From Annona cherimola (Eukaryota; Streptophyta; Magnoliopsida; Magnoliales; Annonaceae): DNA of 64,000 nt. A program made the translations under genes and the position numbers. The stretch is from the NCBI GenBank assembly GCA_030490835.1, contig CM059975.1, forward strand, positions 36,736,133 to 36,800,132. The letters run 5' to 3'. This document shows positions 12,237-23,123 of this stretch, piece after piece (the first letter of the stretch is position 1; every line of letters begins with the position of its first letter). The notes below the pieces were generated by a model. It saw only the letters and a program-made list of their open reading frames with translations, had not been told where the DNA came from and did not search any database.

Positions 12237-13902
12237 TATTTTTTATAACATAGGGGCTATTTTGAGAATTTAATGAAATTAGAGACAAATTTGAAATTTT
12301 CAAATACCCTTTCATTTATCCCCAATCGTCCAGCAGCTTTAAAGCTAAAGCAAAAGCAAAAAGAAAAAAAAACTGAAAAACTGAAAGGAGTGAAGAAAGA
12401 AGACAGATCAGAGATTTAAAAAAAAAAAGAAAAAACCCGAGAGAAGAGAGAGAGATAGAGAGAGAGAGAGGGAGGGTGGGAAAGGGGGTAGAGAGAGAGA
12501 GAGAGAAGGAGAGGTGGATGGATTTTTTTAGTGGAATTACTGGAGAGATTTGAGTGGAAGATTTGGGAAAATGGGGTGCAAATTGAGGTATGCAATCTCC
12601 TTTCAATTTTTCTTTATTTATCTTGTTTACTACATTACTTAATATATATTGTGATGGTATGGAAGAAATTTAATATAAAATCAAGAATTAGGGTCAGAAA
12701 TTCTAAACCTTAATAACATAAAGGAATGGGATTTTTCAATAGAAATGAAAAAGGACCATAGAAATTTGATGGATAATTTTATGAAGGTATTTTTGTGATG
12801 AAATATAATTATTGTGTTAAATATTTGAGGCAATCTGAAAGATGGATGTGTCCAGACAAGTGATTAAATTAAGAATGAGAAAATTAGGGTATTTGAGGAT
12901 GGGATTAAAGAAATTATTTTTTTGAAATATTATTTAAGAATATTATTACTATTTTTAGCGAGCGAATTATTTGAGTTTTATAAAATGTTTTTAAAATGAG
13001 CATATGAGTATGGGCGTGACGTATGAGTGCATTGTTGCACGTAAAGCATGATATATGATGATTCTTCGGGTGAGCCGGTGAATAAGAAGAGTTACGGTAT
13101 ACTGTGGTATAGCCATGTGAGATATTTGATAAGGATGAGTCTATCTGGTGCACCAGGCGATATCAATGTGATATTGAGGATGAGCATTTGGAATATGGTT
13201 GTTCACATGAGCATAGCGCAAATGAGAATATAAGCTTTAGAAATTTTGATATTTGAGTTCTTTGTTAAGAATGATGTTTATTTGTTTTAATATTTGAGTT
13301 TTATAGTTATTCTAGTTACTGAGCTGGCCTGCACTCATAATTTCTTATGTTGATTTTTTAGATGGCAGGGTTTAGATCGGAGAACATTTTACTTGATGCA
13401 TAGATGAGTAAGGATTAATTTTATAAAAATTCAATTTTTATAGAATTGATGCGTATTTAATAATGATGGTGGTTTGGAGGAGAATGGGAAACTTTTATTT
13501 TATTTACATAAAGTAGTAACAACGGTTAAAGAGTTTCTAACAAATGTTTGACAGTTGATGTAAGTTTTCGTTAATATTTGAGAGATGTGGTTATTGGTTT
13601 ATTAATTTTCCCTCAACATAAATTAGTTATGTTGTAGGGACTTCTTGAAAAAATTATTTTGCTATGGATCTAATATGTGGTTGTTTATATAGATGAATAA
13701 GAGGAGATTTCGATAAATTTATTTTGTTTAGCTTTGATATTTTCATGTATGAATTAATATGGATATTATCATGTGAGCATGCTTGTATAGGGTGATTCCA
13801 TCTAACCCTTCAATCTTATGATTCTAGGGAGATGTTGCTAGATTTTCAGTAAAGTATAATGACAGCTAGCTAAGTAGGGCAGTTAGCTAACGAGGCATTT
13901 CA
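12237..13902 (+). mobile_element. Probable Gypsy 5' LTR / leader remnant interrupting the Copia element
   Basis: Contains a purine-rich GA tract (12420-12510), like the 5' UTR of chromovirus LTR transcripts, followed by a splice-donor-like 'gaggtatg' at 12584-12591. At 13055-13165 are phrases such as 'ggtgagccggtgaat' and 'ctggtgcaccaggcg' of the kind seen in plant Gypsy LTRs. It ends tttca at 13902, three bases before a primer-binding-site-like sequence. The left end at about 12237 abuts Copia pol abruptly and is probably truncated. Confidence 0.5.
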
Positions 13903-13905
13903 GAA

Positions 13906-13917
13906 TGGTATCATAGC
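13906..13917 (+). promoter_or_regulatory. Primer binding site candidate (initiator tRNA-Met)
   Basis: TGGTATCATAGC differs at one base from the plant initiator-Met complement TGGTATCAGAGC and lies three bases after a CA-ending LTR-like sequence. This supports a plus-strand LTR element starting upstream. Confidence 0.55.
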
Positions 13918-14923
13918 AAAGTTGAGAATGGTTGGATGGAATCATAGTGATTAAACCGTGCAAGGGAAGTTGTAATGAAAGTATGAGCGAAAGTTGAGAT
14001 GAATTGAACTAATTGTAGTATTGATTTTATGTATGTGGATTGAAAATGGTAGGATGATTTCTAAGGATGAAGAAAACATGTTTTGTTGAATTTTATTTTG
14101 TGAGTTGTCGCAACTTTCCTTGTTTATTATCAAGAGTTAGATTTTGCAGTTTTTGAGATTTAGTTCCTAATATTATTTTTGAGATATGATTGAGATGGAA
14201 AAATTGATCTTCGTTATTAGCTTTTGAAGTGATTCAAATGGGGAAGTTGATCCTTGGTTTTGGTTTAAGATACTAGATTGATTTTGAGTAATCGGTCTTT
14301 GGTAATGGTTTATAATTGAGAATATTTGAGGGCTTGCACCTTTGTTTGAGTTTTGGTTTTTCTTTGAGTTTGGGAATCAAATTCCCAGTATTGGTTATAG
14401 AGGCTTGATTGTAGAATTTCAATTAGAGATTCTATTCTTTGTGCTTGATTAGTGCATATTTAAATGTTATATGAGTTAACGGAAAACCCAATTATGGACT
14501 GGATGGTTTAAAATTGAGGAATTTAGGACCGTAATATCGAGTTGGTCATGGATGAGACATAATATGTGAGGAAAAAAAAAACTCCTGGACTCAATATTTG
14601 GAGGCTTAGGCCATTGAGTTAGTTGAATTGCTCATGATTAATGGTAAATCGATTGTAAGTTTAATAATCCTCTAATGATAGACAATGAGGATAATGGATT
14701 GACAGGAAAGGTGGAGTTAATCATTTTATGATGAGAAATGTGTTTATATTGCAATATGATAAAATGAGTTGTATATAATAAACTTGTGTAGGGGGATCTT
14801 GATTAAGGTGATTGGATTGTGAGCATCTTAGATGCTTAATGAGTTTAAAAGAATCTAAAGTCCACGTCTTGGAATGTTTTGTTGTACAAATTTTAATGAT
14901 GAAATTTTTATTAGAGGGTAGAA
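13918..14923 (+). mobile_element. Degenerate internal region of the Gypsy element, ending in a polypurine tract
   Basis: No recognisable gag or pol remains over ~1 kb. At 14894-14923 is 'tgatgaaatttttattagag' followed by 'ggtagaa', resembling the 'gacgaaattttttttaaggg ggagaat' motif that precedes 3' LTRs of chromoviruses. An internal deletion of most coding sequence is inferred. Confidence 0.4.
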
Positions 14924-15955
14924 TGCAATAATCTAGATTAGCAAATATATATAAATGGATTATGATGTGTATACTATATCCTAAGAAGCCATAGGATAGT
15001 ATGATGTATAATAAAGAGGCTTTGGCAGATGTAGAAAGCGGATCAGAGGGTCCCCTTTCACTATTGTCGAGTCGTATGGGTTGTGTGCCGGCGGCGTCCT
15101 CCCCAAAGGTGGAGGCAAAGGAATGCTATACGTGAATAAATGCATTGCATTTTCATACATGGATTGAAAAGGAAAGCATGGATTTGAAATGATGTTTTAA
15201 AGGGATGGTGCAAATAATTCTTTATATGGGAATGACAAGTCACCTGATGTAAGAGGTATATAACGTTGGGAAAATCAAAAGTCATGCTTGTAGGAGACCA
15301 CGTAAGCGTTAAGAGGAAGAAAGGTTCCCCTTGATGAGGCCAAGTCGGAGACGGCCGGCATATTGGACCATGCTAGGTGAGATGTTCCTTGGGCTAGCGT
15401 ACCCGCACACAAAGGTTTATGTCAAGAATGGAAATGAAGCATTTGCACATCTAATGTTTATGAAATGATTTTTATGAAAAGATTTCTATTTCGTTGGTAG
15501 TTGATCACTTGGTAAATGTCTTCTATTGAATGGAAAGAAATGCATTTAAATGAAAGAAAAATACTTGCTTATTGAGTTTCAACTCATATTTTATTTTCTC
15601 AACCTCAGACAGGTATAGGGAAAGCCAAGAGATGAAGGACATATGTTGCTAAAGGAAAAGAGGAATCTATATAAATAGATGCCTTAATGGGATATGATGA
15701 AAAAGGACATAGGTTGTATGAAATTATGAAGTTATGAATAATATGAGAAGTTGATAATTTATGATAATATGGATGAGTCCACTATAAATGATGATGAGTA
15801 TATGATTATATGGTAAAAGAAAAAAAAGAAAAAAATTCGAACGAGATCTAATTAAAAACCCGCTGTGTGATCAGGGCAACAATCCTGAGTCGCATTTATC
15901 AATCGATAAGATTTCAGAGTAAGGCTTCTAGGCACTCTGGTTCGGGGCCCCACAC
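14924..15955 (+). mobile_element. Tekay-like Gypsy 3' LTR (plus strand)
   Basis: Starts TGCAATAATC after a polypurine-like stretch and ends ...GGTTCGGGGCCCCACA. The last ~110 bp align with the terminus of the Tekay-like LTR at 40463-40575 (minus strand): both have 'agggcaa.aatcct', 'caatcgata', 'gagtaag' and a CACA/CCACA end. It abuts the Copia LTR directly at 15956. It is much shorter than the 3.98-kb LTR at 40463-44438, so it is either internally deleted or a different subfamily. Confidence 0.6.
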
Positions 15956-16243
15956 ATTGCATCTCTTCATTTCACATATAATAAATCTAATACAGGTCAT
16001 TTTAGACATTGTGGTTGTTTGAATTTCAAATGTGCATCCTTTGGTGAATGGTTGCTTTGCAAATAAAACTGTCAAAAAATACATGTGGAAGACTCAAACT
16101 TGTGACTTATTCCATAACTACTTTTGTCATTACCGTTGTCGCTTGTTCTATAACTGCCTTTGTTATTACCGCTTTAGCGATTTGGCTCTTGTTGTTTATC
16201 TATGACACAATATAATATATATGATAATTTTGAAAATCCCAAC
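15956..16243 (-). mobile_element. 5' LTR of the Copia element (minus strand)
   Basis: On the minus strand begins TGTTGGGATTTTC at 16243 and is homologous to the LTR at 8753-8920, with an extra ~120 bp in the middle. The bases just outside are tttct. Its inner end is directly joined to the CA end of a Gypsy LTR, so the Copia primer binding site is not visible. Confidence 0.65.
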
Positions 16244-16394
16244 ATTTCTTTCATCTAATAGCAACTTTCAACCACTAAACTCCTAAAAAAATCAGCTCAA
16301 ATCTTCAGTTGCTAAACTAGAGCAGAAACTTAAAATGGCTTGTCGTCCAACTTTGAAGTTGTTGAATCACCCATTAATTTCAACAAAATTGTTC

Positions 16395-16650
16395 TCCCGA
16401 ATCCCTTTAGCATTAAAAGTTTTAGAAATTTTTAGATATTTTTTCGAATTTTTAAAAATTAATGGCATTTTAATAATTTTAAATTACTAAAAATGCCACT
16501 GATTTTTTAAAAATTCGAAAAAAATAAGAATCTTTAAAAATGATAAAAATTGATACATATGTTTAATACACTGTGATTAATAGTTTTACGAAAAATTTTA
16601 AAAAAATGGGTTAAATGGACCCTAATGCATTCAACTGAATCCCGATAATA
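16395..16650. mobile_element. Foldback MITE, copy F4
   Basis: The centre 'ttaatggcattttaataatt' faces 'attactaaaaatgccactga' at about 16460-16512. The right arm 'aaaattgatacatatgttta' matches F1, F2 and F5. The left outer arm is shortened, so this copy is asymmetric. Tips are 'cccgaatcccttt' on the left and 'caactgaatcccgata' on the right. Confidence 0.6.
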
Positions 16651-16814
16651 TGCACTCATTTTTTAGTTTCATCTAAGTAGAACAAGAGAAGCTGTCCACC
16701 GTTTATCATGGAACAAATTGACTTTATTGTATTTGACCCAAAACCAGTCTGTACTTAGTAATGGAGGCTCTAATATTTCTTTCGTGCAATAAAGTTTTTG
16801 TTAAACTGTTTCTC

Positions 16815-17081
16815 TTCTATAATGCAGGTTGTAAAATGAAGCGCAACCAGCATAAGCTAAGGAAAACCTGCCGGAGGCATAGTCAGCTTCAGCCAAGGAA
16901 AACCTGCCAGTGGCATAGCCAACATCTGGTCAGGAAAACCCGGAAGCAGAACCAACATCAGTTCTGTTGGGCTCGCTATGTGGATCATCTTTATGATTTT
17001 TTAAAATTTTTTTTTTTTAGGTCTCTTATAGCGAAAGAGGTCGTTCCAGCCACCTTCGGATTTGGTTTTGTTTTGACCTGA
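16815..17081 (+). pseudogene. Repeat-bearing pseudo-exon, unknown family
   Basis: A splice-acceptor-like 'tctataatgcag' (16813-16824) is followed by a ~36-bp unit repeated about three times (16849-16953), each with 'aggaaaacc.g'. One frame is open for 106 codons from 16761 and yields HSQ..RKTC repeats. A second frame gives GKPAGGIVSF and GKPASGIANIW, which looks more protein-like but has two in-frame stops just before the repeats. I cannot decide which frame was functional. A T-rich tract and then UTR-like sequence follow. The GKPASGIANIW pattern faintly recalls low-complexity parts of DNA-replication proteins; this is a hunch, not a call. Confidence 0.35.
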
Positions 17082-17099
17082 TAAACTACCGTCCTGTCC

Positions 17100-19490
17100 T
17101 AGCGCATATGTTTCTCCCAGAATGTAGTTGTTATATATATCTTCAGCTTATGTATATAATTTATGTAGCCTTATGAGGTTACGTTGTTTTACTGTAGGTT
17201 TTTTTTTTCCAGCAATGATTTTTACTCCTGGTAAATTTTTTGATGCTGGGTATTCCTTCTAACTTTTCTGGCTCAACGCCTGAGGAATTTTCTGTAAGGT
17301 TTTCTTACTGAACTGCTAAAAAAGTTTTCACATGGATTCAACTCCATGGCTGTCTAGGTCATTGCACCCATTAGGAGGTATTTTCGCCGTTATTTTATTT
17401 GGGCCAGTTGAGTTTTAGTTTTAAACTAATTCTGTAAGATGGTTTTCATATTATATTCGAAAATAAATTTCATTATAAATCTTATTTAAAAGCCTCTTAT
17501 CAATATAATAATAATAGTAATGTATTTTTATTAAATATACTAAATGATAAATAAATTAAATAAGTTTATGTATATTTAAAAAGATATCTTTTGTATTTTT
17601 AAAAATATCTTATATTTCATAAAAGATATATTAATTATGCATAAGTAATTTTGGTAGATTTTAAGTGCTCGAACCTTGAAACTTACTCTACCTTAATTAA
17701 ATTAATTTTGTTTTTGCTTGGACCCTGCCTTACTATGAGAGTATAAATATTGAAACCTACTTTACTAATTGTGGGTAACTTGATGTTGAAATTGTACCCC
17801 TAATTTCATGCCATTAACATCTAATGGGCCATTTAGTTAGAGGACTAAAATGGTAAAAGCCTGAAACTTGGAGAATGTAAGGCACAAAATCTTCGAACTT
17901 TTTTTTGATGATATTACAGTATCTCAAGTGATAATTACAATCAAGCTCTGAGATATTCTAACAATTGTCGAACTAAGAATCTAATATTTGTAACAATAAA
18001 TCACAAACTACTCACTTAGTGGACACTCCCACAAAAAATTCGGGGAGACTAAACGCCACTACTAAATTCTTCTCAAAATATTTGAACTTAAACCTCTGCA
18101 ACAAATATAAAATCTATGGGTAAAAACTGTATTTTGCAAACTAGAGGTACCAATGCGCAAATCACCCTCGAAGGCAAATATAAAGGCTCCGAAATTCTAA
18201 ATATTGTCCAAATACACATCTAAATCCAAAATAAATAAATAAATAAATTGATTAAGGAGCTGGTTGGCCCTTTTTAAGTGAAAAAAGTGCTGAAATATTA
18301 CGTGTGGATATTTACCCTGACTTATCACGGCCACTAAAAGTTTTGACAGTAAAACATGTAAAAAGACTTTGTACGAATAACTGCTTTTTTCTTAATTATG
18401 TGTGGTGATTTCATTTTCACCCTAGCTCAAACAGGCCCTAAAAACGAAATACACAGCAAAGGCTTATAAGCCATAGCTACTACTTGCATCAGAATGTTGC
18501 AAATTAGAAATTTCATATGCAAGCAATATCAAATCACTGGTTGATCAGGTGTACTAGTTCCATTTTCATCCTCCCACAAAATTTTTGGAGGCCCAAATTA
18601 TAGGAAGTGCTTCCAATGAGAAAAAATGGAAGCGAGGGCATTGTTTTTATTTCAAGTCGTGAGTACACTTGCTTCAAAACATGAGTACATTTGATTTTTT
18701 TTTATGAAATTTACATTAAATACACAAAAAATCTCAATCTATTCCATTCAATTGATAAATTAACCACTAAAGCATATGTACATATAATTTTTCAAATTTT
18801 GATATTTTATAAAAATATTTATGTTGAAAATATTATTCTTTTATTAAGATTTTATTATAATTGATAAAAAGCTCGAATATGACCAAATCAATATTTGAGA
18901 TTCCAAGAAAGTGAGAGTTCGATCCCTTTCTCAAGTCACCCAAGGCTAACGGCTACCTGAACCAAGTTCACCAGTTTCATTAGCCCTGTGGATTTCCTGG
19001 AAACAAACCCAAATGCCTTACCAGAATGTTGTACCATCCTTCGAGTTAAATGTCTTATGAAAAGTGCTAATCGGTGGGTTGAACTCTTCTTTAGTTATTC
19101 ATTTCACTCTTATTCTAATTCCATAGAATTAAGCTTAGCCCTTAACCAATGATGGGTTTTGAGCTCCTTAGACTAGGGATTCACTCGGATTCCTTCTGCA
19201 ACTTCTAGGCTTTCTGCCTAGGGTTTGGTAGACACTGAATTTATTGACCTCTATTTTATGACATTACACACTGAATAACAATAGAACCGCTTGAGACTTG
19301 AACAAACTTCGTTGATGAACATAGTTTATGTGCCGCTAATGTAGCGACTTGTCAAAATTGAGAATATATTTTGTATATCAAATATATATTATCTTATTTA
19401 GAGTTTATATAGAAAAGGTGTTCTTTGATATTAATATTTTCTATATTTATTTTTAAAATTTTGAAATTCATTAATTTTTAAAATTTTTTA
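17100..19490. other. Unassigned AT-rich DNA
   Basis: No gene or complete repeat recognised. 17100-17400 reads like 3' UTR or intron sequence following the pseudo-exon. At about 18860-18990 a phrase 'gagagttcgatcccttt' resembles a pol III B box, preceded by 'tttgagattccaagaaa', so an old SINE fragment is possible but no A box or tail is clear. Confidence 0.3.
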
Positions 19491-19500
19491 GAATAGTACA

Positions 19501-20640
19501 AAATCTAATTGCATCTAGCAATATCTAACAGGATCTAACTATATCTAATAATATCTAACTGAATCTAACAATATCTAATTAAATTTAATGACCTCTAATA
19601 ATATCTAACTTTCATTATATATATGCTAATTGTAACTTAACAATCATAATATACTTTTTTATATGTTTTAGAGCTTAGAACATAGAGCTTAGTTAATAGA
19701 ATTTTATTGATCTACCTAAATCTAACAATATCTAAAAGTGTCTAACAACATCTAACAACGTCTAACAGTATCTAACAATGTCTAACGATATCTAATTTAT
19801 GATAACCTTCATTTAAAACTAGTGAATGTTTCTAGGCCTTTTACAAGGTGATTTATACCTTAAATACAATAACTAAACTTATTTAATAGAATTTAATTAA
19901 GGGTGTGTTTGTTTGGGGCCAAAATATGTGAACTAAAATTTTTGAACCCAAAACTTTTCATTCTCCATAACTACTCTGTTTTTTAATTATTTTTTCATAT
20001 TTTTCTATACAAACTATCCTACTTTTCAATCATTTTTACACAACTACCCATACAATTAACCTATTTATTTTAACTTTATTCTCTTTATTCCTCATCATTA
20101 CCCATATTATATCACATCATTTTTTATCAATTTGACAACTTCTACTCCCAAAACTTTTTATCAAAAGTTTTACCTTCAACTAAACACACCCTAAATTATA
20201 TAAAGCTAATAATATCTAAATCATCTAAAACTAACAATATGTAATGATATCTAACAATATCAAACAACATTTAATAATATCCAACAACATCTAACGAAAT
20301 ATCTAATTTTTATAATTAATATGATAAGCCTAATTGAACATAGATAACAAATTCTAAGGCTTTTTATTAAGTCATTTACATCTTAGGTATATTAATTAAA
20401 ACTCATTTAATTGGATTTAATTCAATTTATCTAAATCCTTCAGCAACTAACAACGTCTAATAAAATCTAACAATATTTAACAATATCTGACACCATTTAA
20501 CAATATCTAACACCGTGTAATAGAATCTAACATCTAATTTTTATAATTAATATGTTAATCTTTAATTCAACACTGGTAATATGTTCATAGGCTTCTTATT
20601 AAGTCATTATACCTTAAATGCATTAATTAAAACTCATTTA
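19501..20640 (+). repeat. 10-bp-period (TATCTAACAA) array in a ~220-bp higher-order repeat
   Basis: Four blocks of decamers close to TATCTAACAA: 19501-19610 (11 units), 19731-19800 (7), 20231-20300 (7) and 20451-20530 (8). Within each block the units keep exact 10-bp register. Blocks are joined by ~120-bp linkers that resemble one another, sharing 'ttataattaatatg.taa', 'ttattaagtcatt.a' and 'attaattaaaactcattta'. One linker is split by the MITE at 19901-20191; without it the blocks repeat about every 200-230 bp. Not coding. The right edge is cut by the LTR element at about 20641. Confidence 0.85.
19901..20191 (-). mobile_element. Tourist-like (PIF/Harbinger-type) MITE, copy T2
   Basis: Terminal inverted repeats GGGTGTGTTTGTTTGGG on the left and, on the reverse strand at the right, GGGTGTGTTTAGTTGAAGG. 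Flanked by TAA at 19898-19900 and 20192-20194, the 3-bp duplication typical of this superfamily. 291 bp, non-coding. It is inserted in a linker of the decamer array. Confidence 0.85.
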
Positions 20641-20644
20641 CTAA

Positions 20645-21035
20645 GATCGCGTATTGGGGTAAGACTGGGATTGGGTATTAGTATTCAATAAGAATCATAA
20701 GAATTTTATTTATAGGCATATTAGTTAGGGACTCAGTGGAACCTTGAGAGGTGTCCGATTGGGACACGAGAGAGGGGGTTACCAGAGTGTCTTATTTAGG
20801 GTGTGTGTGAGGCATCCAAAGAATATGTATAAGGTATTCTATGTGTATCTCTGTAACCTATTTATTCTAATGATTGATATATATCTCCCATGGTTTTTCC
20901 CTTCTTGGTTTGAAGAGTTTTCCATGTAAATCTTGGTGTCTTCTTGTGTTTGATCTTGTTGTTCTCTCTTTGATATTTTTTTATTATATGTGCTTCTGTT
21001 GTGATCTGTATCTACCCGAACTAAATTTCCTAACA
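20645..21035 (+). mobile_element. 5' LTR (5'-truncated) of a short non-coding LTR element
   Basis: Homologous to the complete LTR at 22694-23123; shared phrases include 'tcataagaatt.tatttata', 'agagggggtta' and 'ggtgtcttcttgtgtttgat'. Ends ...tttcctaaca. The first ~100 bp, including the TG start, are missing and replaced by the decamer-array linker. Confidence 0.85.
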
Positions 21036-21037
21036 AG

Positions 21038-21049
21038 TGGTATCAGAGC
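21038..21049 (+). promoter_or_regulatory. Primer binding site (initiator tRNA-Met)
   Basis: TGGTATCAGAGC, an exact match to the plant initiator-Met complement, two bases after the LTR end at 21035. This fixes the element as a plus-strand LTR retrotransposon. Confidence 0.9.
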
Positions 21050-22693
21050 TATGGTGATAGATTTGTGATTCTATAAGATGATAAATTGTTGGATCAACGT
21101 TTTGTGGAAGGTAGAATAATAGCATTACTTTGAAGGCACGAAATCTGGTGGTGATTTTGTATGACTAAGTGTGGTTGGATTTGGAGTTTGATCTGCACAG
21201 CCATGGAGCTATGGCCATGGCGGTGAGGTGGAGATGGATCTGGATGGCCAGATCTGGGCTGCTGGATGGATCCAAAGAAGAAGTCCGGTGGGTGCATTCA
21301 TGGCCGACTATGGTCAATGATGTGGAAGTGACTGCAAACGGATCATGCAAATTTTGGTCCAAATTTGATTTAGATGGCTAAGATCGAAGGAAAGGCATGA
21401 AAAGCAAGCAGCAGTGGGTTGCGACACGTGACCAGTTGAAGCAATGTACGGAGAGAGGCAATGATCCAATGACTGCTGATGGAATGTCAGACGTGGAAAG
21501 AAGACCAGTGGCAGATTTTTGCGGCCTAAAAAGATTTTAGGTGCAGCAGCGTTTTTGGTGGTTGTGATTTGTGGGACGAGCAGAGGTTGTGAATGAATTT
21601 CTTTGGTGGGTTTTATCATTGAATAAGTAGATTGGTCGAAGATGGGTTTTTCGGCGAATGAAGAATGGCAAGGGCGCAGAAGGGATTGTTCGGAGAAGGG
21701 GAAGCAGAGGCGGCATAGCAAGTGGCCGACCTTTGCTCAGATCTAGCGGTGACGTAGAAGAGAAGAACGTGATCTTCTAGGCGGCGTTAGCAGCGGCGTT
21801 GTTACACCTGTGTTTGGATGAGCAGTAGCTCGCAGGTCATTGCGAACCGACAGAGAAGAAAGAGAAGGAAGTGACATCTTCTGCAACATGGATCCAGTGA
21901 CCTGGAAAGTTTTTAGGTATAGAAAATAAGTCGCTGGTGATGGAATCTGGCGAGGGCTATTCCGACTGACGGAGATCAGCAATCCGGCAGCCTAGGCGAT
22001 CATGCATGGAAGAGGAGGCAGCGAGAGATGTTTTTTTTTTTGTTTGAAAAGAAGTCGCTGGAAGAAGACTCGATTTTTTTTGGTGTATTGAGGCGTGCAT
22101 AAGTCTGTGCATAAGTGGCTTGGTTTGGTAATCTTGGACTCAGATTTTAGTGATCTAGGTATGGATCTTCATGTTCCAGGTGCTCTGGACACAATGATGA
22201 GTTCTGTTTAGGCAGATTTTGCTTCAATTAATGTTCCGCATTGATGTGGAGATCTAAGTGAGATAAGATGTTTTGCTTTTTGTGGGCGGTGCAGATCAAG
22301 AGGATGCTACATTATTAGGCGTGGTCAGGTTGGATCATGTAGATCGAGGTTGATTGGGTTGATTAGGAGGAATTAAGTTCGATACGTTTTGAAGCAATAA
22401 CTCATGAGCAAATCTTTTGATGGTCTATGGTTGTGCTGATGCTAAGAATGCATGGAGAGCACATAAAGATAAACCGAGTTTTCCAAAATTCAACAACGGA
22501 TAGTGGCTTTGATATCCTGAGAATGCATTGGCATTGGATTGTGGAAAGCCTGGGGAGTCCTGAGAATGAAATGATTTTGGAAAATGGAAAGCAAGTCATG
22601 TTGTTTGTAGCTGATGCATAATTGATTGCAGGGTTAATGCCATGATGCAAAATGAAGTATGATACACACAACATTCAAGCTAAGGTAGAGATT
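21050..22693 (+). mobile_element. Non-coding internal region of a LARD/TRIM-like LTR element
   Basis: About 1.64 kb, markedly GC-richer than its surroundings at 21170-22000. Open frames exist on both strands (up to 135 codons) but none shows gag, protease, integrase or RT motifs. The 3' end has a purine-rich 'taaggtagagat' just before the LTR start at 22694. The element would need proteins supplied by another, probably Copia-type, retrotransposon; this is inferred from the primer site and LTR style. Confidence 0.75.
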
Positions 22694-23123
22694 TGTTAGG
22701 TTTGTCTTGTATTCCACTCCGATTAAGTTTGTGTATCTTATGTAGTTTAGTTATATGAGACTGAAATTGTGTATTAGTATTGTGCAGAGTCATAAGAATT
22801 CTATTTATAGGCAGATTAGTTAGGGATTCAGTGGAATTTTGAGAGATGTCCTGTTGGAATGTGAGAGAGGGGGTTATTAGAATGTTCTTGTTTAGGGTAT
22901 GTGTGAGACATCCAGATAATATGTGTGTAGTATTCTATATGTAACCTGTTTATTCTAGTAGATTAGTATATTTCTTTTGGGGCTTTTTCCTTCTTGATTT
23001 GAAGGTTTTTTTACGTAAATTTTGGTGTCTTCTTGTGTTTGATTTTGTTGTTATTTTTTTATCCTATTTTATTGTTTATGCTTCTGCTGTGATACATATC
23101 TCCCCAAATCACATTTCTTAACA
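22694..23123 (+). mobile_element. 3' LTR of the short non-coding LTR element
   Basis: 430 bp, TGTTAGGTTTG...TTTCTTAACA, with TG and CA ends. Differs from the 5' copy by many scattered substitutions, so the insertion is old. Directly followed by the first unit of the ~365-bp tandem array. Confidence 0.85.

Noticed and set aside
12316..12606. 96-codon minus-strand Ser/Leu/Phe-rich frame
   Set aside because: Product of the GA-rich leader tract read antisense.
18895..18990. Possible second SINE around 'gagagttcgatcccttt'
   Set aside because: A B-box-like word alone; no convincing A box, tail or target duplication.
21314..21721. 135-codon minus-strand frame
   Set aside because: It lies in the non-coding interior of the short LTR element, antisense to it, in GC-richer DNA where long chance frames are expected; no motif recognised.
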